This document shows, in pieces, positions 37,004 through 44,665 of a stretch of 64,000 nucleotides of DNA (position 1 is its first letter; each line of letters starts with the position of its first letter). The translations under genes were made by a program, and so were the position numbers. The notes under the pieces are model-generated. The model was not told the origin of the DNA, did not search any database, and saw only the letters and a program-made list of their open reading frames with translations. This DNA comes from an uncultured Roseibium sp. GTDB lineage: Bacteria > Pseudomonadota > Alphaproteobacteria > Rhizobiales > Stappiaceae. Where the stretch lies: the NCBI RefSeq assembly GCF_963669205.1, contig NZ_OY769915.1:1338001-1402000 (forward strand), in the 5' to 3' direction.

Positions 37004-38009
37004 CTTCTGGTGGCAGCGGGCCTTGCCGCCGCTTGCACATCTTCTGAAGCCTGCCGGCTGGATCTACGGCCGTGTCTCGGGCCGCAGAATGCACCGGAAA
37101 CCCCGGGCAAGGAGCCGGCTGCCGATCATCTGTGTCGGCAATTTTGTCGTTGGCGGCACCGGCAAGACACCCTTTGCGATCGAGCTGGCGCGCCTGTTGC
37201 GGAAGGACGGCCTCACGCCCGGCTTTCTTCTGAGAGGATATGGCGGGCGCAACAAGGGACCCCTTCTTGTCGACCCGCAAACGCATGACGCGGACGATGT
37301 CGGCGACGAGGCGCTGCTCCTTGCCGCGCATGCGCCCACGGTCATTTCGTCCGACAGACCGGCGGGTGCACGCCTCGCCGAAGAACAGCCGATCGATGCC
37401 CTCATCATGGATGACGGTTTTCAGAACCCGTCTCTTGCCAAGGATCTGAACCTCGTTCTGGTCGACTGCAGCACCGGGTTCGGCAACGGCTTGTGCCTGC
37501 CCGCGGGCCCTCTGCGTGCACCCGCGCAGGTACAGATCGTGAAGGCCGATTGCCTGGTCCTCATCGGCGAGGGTTACGAAGCAGACGAGGCGGTCCACCT
37601 TGCCGGGCGCAAGGGTCTTCCGCTCCTGCATGCGCATGTGCAGCCACGGCCGCGCGCCGCGCTGGAGGGCCGGCGCCTGTTCGCCTTTGCCGGCATCGGC
37701 CGCCCGCGGAAATTCTTCAAGTCTTTGGAGGAGATGGGATATGCCGTTCAAGAAACCAGGGAATTTCCTGACCACCATCGATATTCGGAAACCGACGCGC
37801 GCGCCCTGCTGACCGACGCGGAAAACGGCGGATTGCAACTTGTCACCACCCGCAAGGACATGATGCGCTTTCAATCCTCGGAAACGGAACTGTTCCGCTG
37901 GCTGGCCGCCAAGACGGAGGTTCTGGATGTCGCGATGAAGATCGACGATCCGGATCGCCTGATCGCGCTCGTCCGGGAAAGGCTCCGCGCGAAATCCTTC
38001 GAGCGCTAG
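36987..38009 (+). CDS. lpxK: Tetraacyldisaccharide 4'-kinase
   Basis: LpxK phosphorylates the lipid A disaccharide at 4'. The 340-residue protein has the P-loop GNFVVGGTGKTP near residue 50, LRGYGGR, and MDDGFQNPSL. The start at 36987 lies within the end of waaA. The stop TAG (38007-38009) is part of the CTAG at which the 264-bp repeat is inserted. The length is normal, so the gene does not look truncated. Confidence 0.95.
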   Translation: MKRAPDFWWQRALPPLAHLLKPAGWIYGRVSGRRMHRKPRARSRLPIICVGNFVVGGTGKTPFAIELARLLRKDGLTPGFLLRGYGGRNKGPLLVDPQTHDADDVGDEALLLAAHAPTVISSDRPAGARLAEEQPIDALIMDDGFQNPSLAKDLNLVLVDCSTGFGNGLCLPAGPLRAPAQVQIVKADCLVLIGEGYEADEAVHLAGRKGLPLLHAHVQPRPRAALEGRRLFAFAGIGRPRKFFKSLEEMGYAVQETREFPDHHRYSETDARALLTDAENGGLQLVTTRKDMMRFQSSETELFRWLAAKTEVLDVAMKIDDPDRLIALVRERLRAKSFER

Positions 38010-38272
38010 GGTACGGACTCATAAATGAAGTCAATTTGGTTTGGATCGTTTTGACCAACTGCGAGGAGCGAAAGCGCAGGAAATGGGGTTCATTTTCAAG
38101 CCTTTCGCGACGTGGCGGATGGCCAAAACGGCCAAATCCGAAGGACGGCAAAATGGCTTCACCTCGCAGCGTCACCGTGCTTGACCGGGCATAAAGCCCG
38201 CTCTGCGCACGCTTCCTTGCGAGATTTTGCCATTTCGGCCGCCAAATCGGCTTCATTTATGGGGCCGTACCC
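38009..38272 (+). repeat. MITE-like 264-bp repeat, copy 2
   Basis: An intact element with terminal inverted repeats of about 22 bp: left GGGTACGGACTCATAAATGA, right the complement with one mismatch. CTAG flanks it at 38006-38009 and 38272-38275, the expected target duplication (TA or CTAG). By eye it differs from copy 3 at about 11 positions (96% identity). It contains the hairpin CGGGC-ATAAA-GCCCG and other short inverted segments, and no gene. It has no transposase, so it would depend on one elsewhere, perhaps of the IS5 or IS630 families, which favour TA-type sites. Confidence 0.92.
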
Positions 38273-38347
38273 TAGTCACCTGAATCTGAAGTTCGACTCA
38301 TTTTGCAGCGGGCTTCGAACGAACTTCAGATTCAAGAAGGTGACTAG
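38272..38347. repeat. CTAG-bounded hairpin element 1
   Basis: Arms 38272-38295 and 38320-38347 pair over 24 positions around a 24-nt loop: CTAGTCACCT followed by GAATCTGAAGTTCG. The right arm has four extra bases after position 10, giving a one-sided bulge. Both ends are CTAG; the left one is shared with the target duplication of the 264-bp repeat. It resembles element 2 in design but not in all arm bases. It has no coding potential. Confidence 0.85.
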
Positions 38348-38360
38348 CAAGTCTATGTTT

Positions 38361-38438
38361 CTAGTGCGGTTTACGAATTTGAAGTTCGCTTCTGAGACTG
38401 CTGGAGCAATGATGCGAACTTCAAATTCACCGCACTAG
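38361..38438. repeat. CTAG-bounded hairpin element 2
   Basis: Arms 38361-38389 and 38414-38438 pair: CTAGTGCGGT then GAATTTGAAGTTCGC, around a loop of about 24 nt. Here the left arm carries the four extra bases after position 10. It is thus in the opposite orientation to element 1, 13 bp away. The outer CTAG at 38435-38438 contains the stop codon of the leftward DUF2093 gene. It can also serve as a transcription terminator for that gene or for lpxK. Confidence 0.85.
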
Positions 38439-38653
38439 CCTTGGCGGTTTTCCAGGTAGCGTTTCATCGACGCCTTTGCGTCAACATAGGCTTCCTGGTG
38501 CTCCACCGACCAGTATTTGAGCTCGTCAAGCGGAATCGCTGCACCCGTGACCGCACAGCGCACGAATGTTCCCGGCGTTTCGACCTGGTAGTCGCCATCC
38601 AGGTAGCGGACGCGGGCTTCGCTCGGAATTCGTGGGTTTTCGTATCGGTTCAT
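38435..38653 (-). CDS. DUF2093 family protein
   Basis: A 72-residue protein (MNRYENPRIPSEARVRYLDG at its start) with ETPGTFVRCAVTG and PLDELKYWSVEHQEAY, typical of DUF2093, which commonly follows lpxK in rhizobia, though here it is convergent with it. The in-frame open sequence upstream is not protein-like. The function is unknown. Its TAG stop lies in the terminal CTAG of hairpin element 2. Confidence 0.85.
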   Translation of the reverse strand: MNRYENPRIPSEARVRYLDGDYQVETPGTFVRCAVTGAAIPLDELKYWSVEHQEAYVDAKASMKRYLENRQG

Positions 38654-38772
38654 GGTCTGCGGCTTGCCGTCTGGTTTCGCGGATTGTATCCGTCTTTTAC
38701 GGCAGATCGAGCCTTCCCGGCAAGTCAAAGCCCGAAGAAACAAGTCGATTATTTCAGGGCTTTGTCCTCTCC

Positions 38773-39000
38773 CTAGAACGCAGGCGTCGATCGGTGGTCC
38801 CGGCCGATCAGATACCGGCAGCGCGACATGACGACTGCCTCGTCCGGCAGTCCTTTCCTGACGCGGACCATTTCGGCGTCCCGGTCCCGCCTGCACGTTT
38901 CCATGTCGGCCCAACGTTTGGCACTCATGGAAAAGTCTTCGCAGATCAGGAGATCCGGCTGGCAGGCGACCAGATGCATGGCTACGAGGATCGCATTCAT
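38773..39000 (-). CDS. Hypothetical 75-residue protein, Cys-containing
   Basis: ATG at 38998-39000 overlaps the stop of the preceding leftward frame (ATGA), with GGAAAG upstream. The product has four cysteines, including CEDFSMSAKRWADMETC in the middle, and no membrane segment. The conserved look of this block and coupling support a real gene. No family is recognised with certainty. Confidence 0.6.
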   Translation of the reverse strand: MNAILVAMHLVACQPDLLICEDFSMSAKRWADMETCRRDRDAEMVRVRKGLPDEAVVMSRCRYLIGRDHRSTPAF

Positions 39001-39224
39001 TTTGTGGCTTTCCGCCCGCTGGTCGAAGTGCCGCTCCTGGAACCAAAGCTGCCTCGTATGACGTTGTCCGGGTTTTGATCTGCTTTGCTGGGTGGTCCGG
39101 AAACGGACCCGCTTTTCAAGAGAGCCTCCAGCAGCGCGGGGTGAAGTCCGTCGCCGCGCCGTGCAGCAAGATCATGAAAGGCACTTATGGAACGCCCGAT
39201 CGGCGACAGGATAAACTTGGACAT
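38997..39224 (-). CDS. Hypothetical 75-residue protein, coupled upstream ORF
   Basis: The ATG at 39222-39224 is preceded by GGGGA. The N-terminal half (ISAFHDLAARRGDGLHPALL) could be an amphipathic helix, and the C-terminal half is Ser/Gly-rich and possibly disordered. Its stop overlaps the next start by 4 bp. Support is the ribosome binding site and overlap only. It may be a leader peptide for its neighbour. Confidence 0.4.
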   Translation of the reverse strand: MSKFILSPIGRSISAFHDLAARRGDGLHPALLEALLKSGSVSGPPSKADQNPDNVIRGSFGSRSGTSTSGRKATK

Positions 39225-39329
39225 GGCGGTCCCCGTTCCGCGCGCATCGGCGGCGGATTTGGATTGAGATTTTAGTGGATTGGCTGGGTCACGGGACGCG
39301 CTTGGCTGCGTTGCGGCTTGCGCGGCAAC

Positions 39330-39364
39330 GGATTTAAGTTGAGTTTTATATTCAAGTTAAATCC
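39330..39364. promoter_or_regulatory. AT-rich inverted repeat upstream of tldD
   Basis: GGATTTAAGTTGA and TCAAGTTAAATCC form a 13-bp inverted repeat with one mismatch around a 9-nt loop, 134 bp upstream of the tldD ATG and on the far side of the small leftward genes. It may be an operator or a hairpin in the tldD leader. The 39225-39497 gap otherwise shows no gene. Confidence 0.4.
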
Positions 39365-39497
39365 GGCTCAAGTGGATTTTCCAGCTTTTCATGTGAAAAA
39401 CGGAGGCAATGTCCCTATGTTCTGAGGAAACAGGATGAACCGCCGGCTGTCTTCAGCGGGCCAGCCCGAGAGATGCCGGGCCAAACAGGAAACACAC

Positions 39498-40922
39498 ATG
39501 ACCCTTTCATCGACCGACCTTATCGAAACGTCTGGCCTCGGATTGGACACCGCCACGCGGATCACGCGGGACGCATTGTCGGGAGCGGACGATGGAGAGC
39601 TGTTCGTCGAGTACCGCCAGACCGAAGGCCTCGTTTTCGACAACGGGCGGCTGAAGGGCGCGAACTATGACACGGCGCAGGGCTTCGGCCTGCGGGCCGT
39701 GGCCGGTGAAGCGGCCGGCTATGCGCATGCAGGCGACATCTCCGAAGCAGCGCTGACGCGCGCCGCCGACGCCGTGAGCGCCGTCAAGAAAGGCTACTCC
39801 GGCAGCTATGCGGCAGCGCCGGCGCGCACCAACCAGTCGCTCTACACCGACGCCAACCCGCTGGGCGGCCCGAACTTCGAGGAGAAGGTTAAGCTCCTGC
39901 AGGAGATCGACGCCTATGCAAGGGCCAAGGACCCGCGTGTCCGCCAGGTGACGGCTTCGCTTGCCGGGTCCTGGCAGGTTGTGGAAATCCTGCGCGCCGA
40001 CGGGCACCTCGTGCGCGATGTGCGCCCGATGGTTCGGCTGTCCATTTCAGTTGTTGCCGGAAACGACGAGCGCCAGGAAAGCGGCATGTTCGGTTGCGGC
40101 GGACGAGAGGGCTTCGAGCGCTTCATCACCACGGAAAACTGGCAGGGCGGTGTCGACGAAGCCCTGCGGCAGGCGCTTGTGAACCTGGAGGCCGTTCCTG
40201 CGCCTGCCGGGTCCTTTGACGTCGTGCTCGGTCCGGGCTGGCCCGGCATTCTGCTGCACGAAGCCGTCGGCCACGGTCTGGAAGGTGACTTCAACCGCAA
40301 GAAGACATCTGCTTTCGCTGGATTGATGGGCGAACGCGTCGCGTCTCCCGGCGTGACGATCGTGGATGACGGAACGATCCCAGACCGGCGCGGGTCGTTG
40401 AGCGTTGATGATGAAGGCACTCCCGCAAGCCGGACTGTCCTGATCGAAGACGGTATCCTAAAGGGATACATGCAGGACCGCCAGAACGCGCGCCTGATGG
40501 GCATGGAGCCGACAGGAAACGGGCGCCGCCAGTCCTTTGCGCACATCCCGATGCCGCGCATGACCAACACCGTCATGATGGCCGGCGACAAGGATCCGGG
40601 GGAAATTCTTGAATCTGTCAAGGACGGGATCTACGCGGTCTCCTTCGGCGGCGGCCAGGTCGACATCACTTCCGGCAAGTTCGTGTTTTCCTGCACCGAA
40701 GCCTACCGGGTTGAAAACGGCAAGGTCGGCGCACCGGTCAAGGGCGCGATGCTGATCGGCAACGGTCCCGACGCCCTGACCCGCGTCGCCATGATCGGCA
40801 ACGACATGAAACTCGATCCCGGCATGGGTACCTGCGGTAAGCAGGGGCAGGGGGTCCCGGTTGGAGTCGGCCAGCCCTCCATGCGGATCAACGAAATGAC
40901 GATCGGCGGCACGGCGGTCTGA
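39498..40922 (+). CDS. tldD: TldD metalloprotease
   Basis: The 474-residue zinc peptidase subunit has the HExxxH motif in LLHEAVGHGLEGDF (His254, Glu255, His258). Family blocks PRMTNTVM and TSGKFVFSCTEAY come later. ATG at 39498 with AGGA at 8 nt is preferred to an upstream in-frame ATG at 39435. It pairs with PmbA (TldE) encoded at 32546. In many rhizobia tldD lies just upstream of the cox operon, as here. Confidence 0.95.
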   Translation: MTLSSTDLIETSGLGLDTATRITRDALSGADDGELFVEYRQTEGLVFDNGRLKGANYDTAQGFGLRAVAGEAAGYAHAGDISEAALTRAADAVSAVKKGYSGSYAAAPARTNQSLYTDANPLGGPNFEEKVKLLQEIDAYARAKDPRVRQVTASLAGSWQVVEILRADGHLVRDVRPMVRLSISVVAGNDERQESGMFGCGGREGFERFITTENWQGGVDEALRQALVNLEAVPAPAGSFDVVLGPGWPGILLHEAVGHGLEGDFNRKKTSAFAGLMGERVASPGVTIVDDGTIPDRRGSLSVDDEGTPASRTVLIEDGILKGYMQDRQNARLMGMEPTGNGRRQSFAHIPMPRMTNTVMMAGDKDPGEILESVKDGIYAVSFGGGQVDITSGKFVFSCTEAYRVENGKVGAPVKGAMLIGNGPDALTRVAMIGNDMKLDPGMGTCGKQGQGVPVGVGQPSMRINEMTIGGTAV

Positions 40923-40941
40923 GCGGGACTTCGCATTCGGG

Positions 40942-41556
40942 ATGGCGCAGATCAGGTTCGTCATCTTCGACATGGACGAGGTGCTGTACGACTACGATCA
41001 TCAGATACGCCTCGTCCTCCTGGAAAAGCTGACCGGCCGTCCCGCGCATGATATCGACGTGGCAGTCTGGGGCGGACCGCATGAAAGCCGGGCGGAAGCA
41101 GGGTCACCCGCGACGCCGGAAGGCTATCTGGCGTAATATGCGCAGTTGCTCGGCTATCCGATCGATTTCGACACCTGGGCGGACATCCGCAGGCAGATGA
41201 TGCGTCCGCGGCAGGATGTTCTCGGCCTTGTGCGCCGCCTCGGCAAGAAAGTCGATCTGGCGCTCCTGACCAACAACGGCATGCTGCTCAAGTCCGCCTT
41301 GCCCCTCTGCGCTCCGGACGTCGTCGGGATATTCGGCGAAAAGGCGCATGTTTCGGCGGAATTCAAGGCCAGGAAACCGAACCCCCTTGTCTTTCGGCGC
41401 ATATGTGCGGCATACAGCTACGCGCCCGGCGAATGCGCTTTTGTCGATGACCGCGAAGACAATGTCGACGGGGCGGAACAGGCAGGTCTGACGGGCCATG
41501 TCTTCACATCCCATGACCGGCTTTACAGCTTTCTGGACGAGCACAAGCTGATCTGA
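40942..41556 (+). pseudogene. HAD-family hydrolase interrupted by an in-frame TAA
   Basis: Two same-frame pieces read as one HAD phosphatase of about 204 residues. The first has motif I FDMDEVLYDYD, the second has LLTNNG (motif II), ARKPNPLVF with the Lys, and FVDDREDNVDGA (motif III). Only the TAA at 41134-41136 separates them, between GYLA and YAQLLGYPI. A single change from CAA, AAA or GAA would explain it. The first piece alone cannot form the active site. It begins 19 bp after tldD. Either recent inactivation or a sequencing error is possible. Confidence 0.85.
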
Positions 41557-41723
41557 AACCTGCGTATGTTGCTGCATCGCCGGAACCGGCTGGGTGTCGG
41601 TTGCCAACGGCCGGCATGCGTCGCAGCGGCGCGGTTCTGGCCGATTGCCCTCAAAATCAGCACAACCGCGCGGGAATCTTTAATATTTATCAAAGCCAAT
41701 TGCTCTATCTTAGCTAAAATCTA

Positions 41724-41741
41724 ATCAAATCCTGATTTGAT
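41724..41741. promoter_or_regulatory. Palindrome upstream of the KefB/C-like gene
   Basis: ATCAAAT-CCTG-ATTTGAT, perfect 7-bp arms, lies 46 bp before the ATG in a locally AT-rich region. It could be an operator overlapping the promoter or leader. The rest of the gap 41557-41787 shows nothing else. Confidence 0.4.
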
Positions 41742-41787
41742 CGACGGGGAACAAGGGGTCTACGCCGGGGCGATGTAAGGAGTAGGG

Positions 41788-43590
41788 ATGGCAACAGAGG
41801 GCGCACCTCCGTTTTTTGCAGAAGCGATAGTGTTTCTGGCAGCCACCTGCGTCGCCGTGCCGATCGCCAAGCGTCTCGGGCTTGGGTCTGTTGTCGGCTA
41901 TCTGGCCGCCGGTGCCGCGATCGGTCCGCACGGCCTGCAATTGCTCGGCTCGGGTGAGGACGTTCTTCATGTTGCCGAACTGGGCGTTGTGCTGCTGCTG
42001 TTCGTGATCGGCCTGGAACTCGATCCCCGAAAGCTCTGGCGCATGAAGCGGGACATATTCGGGCTGGGAACCGCCCAGGTCGTCCTGACCGGAGCAAGCC
42101 TTTTCGCGGTCGCCCGTCTGGTTGGAATGCCCTTTTCAACGGCCTTCGTGGCCGGGTTCGGCCTCGCATTGTCGTCAACTGCATTTGCCCTTCAGATCCT
42201 TCAGGAACGCGGGCAGCTGTCATCGCCCTACGGCCAGCGTGCCTTCGGTATTCTGCTGCTTCAGGATATCGCCATCGTGCCGCTTTTGGCGATGGTCGCG
42301 ATCCTGGCACCGGGCGAGGGCCCGTCCACGGCCGCTGAAATCGTGACAGAAATCCTGATCGTTCTGGGCGCCGTTGCGGCGGTGATCCTGACCGGTCGCT
42401 ATCTCATATCCCCGATATTCCTGTTTCTGGCCGCCAGCCGTGCGCGCGAGGTCATGCTGACGGCGGCCCTGCTGGTCGCGCTGGGCAGTGCCGGGATCAT
42501 GCACTCGGTTGGCCTGTCGATGGCGCTGGGTGCCTTTCTGGCCGGCGTGCTGCTTGCTGAATCGAGTTTCAGACACACGCTCGAAGCGGATATCGAGCCG
42601 TTCCGCTCGCTTCTGATGGGGCTGTTTTTCGTGGCCGTCGGCATGTCGCTCGACGTGTCGCTCGTGATCGAGAACTGGCTTGTCGTCGCTGCCGGCGTTG
42701 CCATTGTCATGGGGATCAAGGGCCTGTTCCTCTGGGGCCTGTCCCGAGGCACCGGGTCACCGAATTCGGATGCCATGCGCATCGCCGTGACGCTGCCGCA
42801 GGGCGGCGAGTTCGCCTTCGTGCTTTTCACCGCAGCCGTCAGCAACAGCCTGCTCGACTATCAGACCGCCAATCTTCTCAATGCCATCGTCATCCTGACG
42901 ATGCTGCTGACACCGCTCGCCTGCCTGGGACTCGACCGCCTTGCCGCCCGGGCCAAGGCGCTGGGCGTCGAGAATCCGTCCATCGAGACCTTCGAAGAGG
43001 CGGCTCCGACGGTGCTTGTCATCGGGTTCGGCCGGTTCGGGATGGTTGTCGCGCAGATCCTGACATCCGAAGGGTTGGAAATCACTGCCATCGACAATCG
43101 CCCCGACCGCATCGATTACGCGCGAAAGCAGGGTTACAAGGTCTATTACGGCGACGCCACGCGCGCAGATGTGCTCGCCGCCGCCGGTGCCGGAAAGGCG
43201 GCTCTCGTCGCCATGTGCATCGAAAACGACAAGATCATGGCCAGGGCCATCGACGAGATCCGCGACGGTTTCCCCGACGCCCTGATCTTTTGCCGGGCCA
43301 CCGACCGGGCGCATGTCCTGGACCTCACCAGACGGGGTGTGGACTATCAGATCCGCGAGACGTTCGAATCGAGCGTTGTCTTCGGCCGCGCGGCCCTGGA
43401 AGCCCTCGGCACGCCGCTCGACCGGATCGACCAGATCGAGGAAGACGTGCGTGCAAGGGATCAGGAGCGTCTCGCGGTGCAGATGGAACAGGGAATGTTT
43501 GCCGGATCGGACCGGCTTCACAAGGTGACCCCGCGCAGGCGCGCCGAAGACAGGCAGGAAACGCCCGCGCAGCACAACGAGACCGTTTGA
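41788..43590 (+). CDS. KefB/KefC-like monovalent cation:proton antiporter (CPA2)
   Basis: The 600-residue protein has about 12 membrane segments (residues 1-395), including FVIGLELDPRKLW and the CPA2 pattern LGAFLAGVLLAES. A cytoplasmic RCK_N domain follows from about 405 (VLVIGFGRFGMVV, a Rossmann nucleotide site). The charged C-terminus has no extra domain. It probably exports K+ or Na+ in exchange for protons, gated by nucleotide or glutathione. AAGGAG precedes the ATG. Confidence 0.92.
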   Translation: MATEGAPPFFAEAIVFLAATCVAVPIAKRLGLGSVVGYLAAGAAIGPHGLQLLGSGEDVLHVAELGVVLLLFVIGLELDPRKLWRMKRDIFGLGTAQVVLTGASLFAVARLVGMPFSTAFVAGFGLALSSTAFALQILQERGQLSSPYGQRAFGILLLQDIAIVPLLAMVAILAPGEGPSTAAEIVTEILIVLGAVAAVILTGRYLISPIFLFLAASRAREVMLTAALLVALGSAGIMHSVGLSMALGAFLAGVLLAESSFRHTLEADIEPFRSLLMGLFFVAVGMSLDVSLVIENWLVVAAGVAIVMGIKGLFLWGLSRGTGSPNSDAMRIAVTLPQGGEFAFVLFTAAVSNSLLDYQTANLLNAIVILTMLLTPLACLGLDRLAARAKALGVENPSIETFEEAAPTVLVIGFGRFGMVVAQILTSEGLEITAIDNRPDRIDYARKQGYKVYYGDATRADVLAAAGAGKAALVAMCIENDKIMARAIDEIRDGFPDALIFCRATDRAHVLDLTRRGVDYQIRETFESSVVFGRAALEALGTPLDRIDQIEEDVRARDQERLAVQMEQGMFAGSDRLHKVTPRRRAEDRQETPAQHNETV

Positions 43591-43592
43591 GC

Positions 43593-44153
43593 CTAAGGCA
43601 GCGTGTCGAAACCGTCTGAAAATCCATTGAGGGAAATGGGGATTCCGATGCCTTCTTCAGGCGTCTGAAAGATGATGAAGGTCGCCTGCGCTCCGGCCTT
43701 GAGCTTGGTCAGCAACTCATTCTCGAGAATGACCTCGGCAATGCAGCCGTTCGGCAGGCAGCGCACGAACCCGGCGCGGCCGATATCCGCGTTGTCGACG
43801 CGCAGTCCGAGACCCGAGGGAAGCAGAACGCCGAGGGGGGCCAGAACGCGCAGGATCCTTGCCTGCTTGTCAGCGGTTTTCAGGACGATGACCGAAAGGC
43901 CCACATTCTCGCGGTCCGAGGCGGTAACGTTCTGTATGAGAGCGCACTGTTCACTGGACGCTCCCGGAGGGGTGTCGCATCGCATCTGCCAGTCGCCATG
44001 CGAGGATCGGACCTCTCCCTGGGCGCGGGCGGTATCTGTTCCCTGAACAAGGCCGCCGAAAACGAGGGCCGCAACAAGACCGAAAGCCGAAAACCAACTG
44101 CCTTTACGGCGATCACGGCGCGGGAGCGAGGACGGCTGGATGTGTGTCGACAA
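43593..44153 (-). CDS. Invasion-associated locus B (IalB) family protein
   Basis: The 186-residue exported protein starts at TTG (44151-44153) with GGAGG 5 nt upstream. After a signal segment it carries HGDWQMRCDTPPGA, then CALIQNVT, FVRCLPNGCIAE and IFQTPEEGIGIPISL, the full IalB pattern with four cysteines likely forming two disulfides. In Bartonella, IalB aids erythrocyte entry. In free-living relatives the role is unknown, so this name does not imply virulence. Confidence 0.92.
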   Translation of the reverse strand: MSTHIQPSSLPRRDRRKGSWFSAFGLVAALVFGGLVQGTDTARAQGEVRSSHGDWQMRCDTPPGASSEQCALIQNVTASDRENVGLSVIVLKTADKQARILRVLAPLGVLLPSGLGLRVDNADIGRAGFVRCLPNGCIAEVILENELLTKLKAGAQATFIIFQTPEEGIGIPISLNGFSDGFDTLP

Positions 44154-44665
44154 GAAATCCTCCGGTCAGTCTTTAGTCCGATCCTGCCACCGCACACTGA
44201 CAAACATCAGGACACGGTGCGAATCATGTTTGGGCCCGGCCAGACATTGCCGCATGATTGCGCGCGATTCCAGTCTCGCGCGGGCAGGGCGTGCGTTTAG
44301 CGGCAATTTTTGTCAAAAATCAGCGCGTCCTTGACATGTCTCAAGTGGTTGGGGCCTCTGCATGGCTGTGAAAAGTGGGAAATTCCGTTGCAGCATGGCG
44401 TTTCTTGTGTTTTTTGTGCGGCACGAGGGTGGTTCTTGTGTGATGCGGCAGATCGCCGCTCTGGCAAACAGTAACCATCGCCCTTGATAGGTGTTTATGG
44501 TTATAGTCCGGCGACTGGACGACATGGTTCGACCTGCGGATGCGGCAGATTCAGGCTTGCGTAGTTACGCCAAGCCCGTTACTGCCCGACCGGATTGGAC
44601 TCATTCGTAGGTCCGGGATGTATGCATGTGCCGCTATGCTGCGGCTGAGGGAAGGGAGCGCGGAC
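44154..44665. other. Divergent intergenic region, ialB-like / coxB
   Basis: This 512-bp region should hold the promoters for the IalB-like gene and the cox operon. It contains the regulatory-looking sites listed separately at 44306-44344 and an upstream in-frame extension of coxB from 44540 that is not protein-like. No small RNA or gene is recognised. Confidence 0.6.
44306..44344. promoter_or_regulatory. Palindrome and FNR/CRP-like box upstream of cox operon
   Basis: ATTTTTG-T-CAAAAAT (44306-44320) is a perfect 7-bp inverted repeat. Eleven bases further, TTGACATGTCTCAA (44331-44344) keeps the TTGA-N6-TCAA core of CRP/FNR-family boxes (full consensus TTGAT-N4-ATCAA). Oxygen-dependent control of the cytochrome oxidase would make sense. 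The box lies about 320 bp before coxB and 180 bp before the divergent gene, so its target is uncertain. Confidence 0.35.

Noticed and set aside
36987..38009. lpxK truncated by the repeat
   Set aside because: The protein has normal length, and the CTAG duplication restores the original TAG. The insertion leaves the coding region intact.
38272..38438. Short CRISPR-like array
   Set aside because: There are only two units, in inverted orientation, with no equal spacers and no cas genes.
41134..41136. Programmed readthrough or recoding at the TAA in the HAD gene
   Set aside because: No UGA for selenocysteine, no slippery sequence and no readthrough context. A simple nonsense mutation is the plainer reading.
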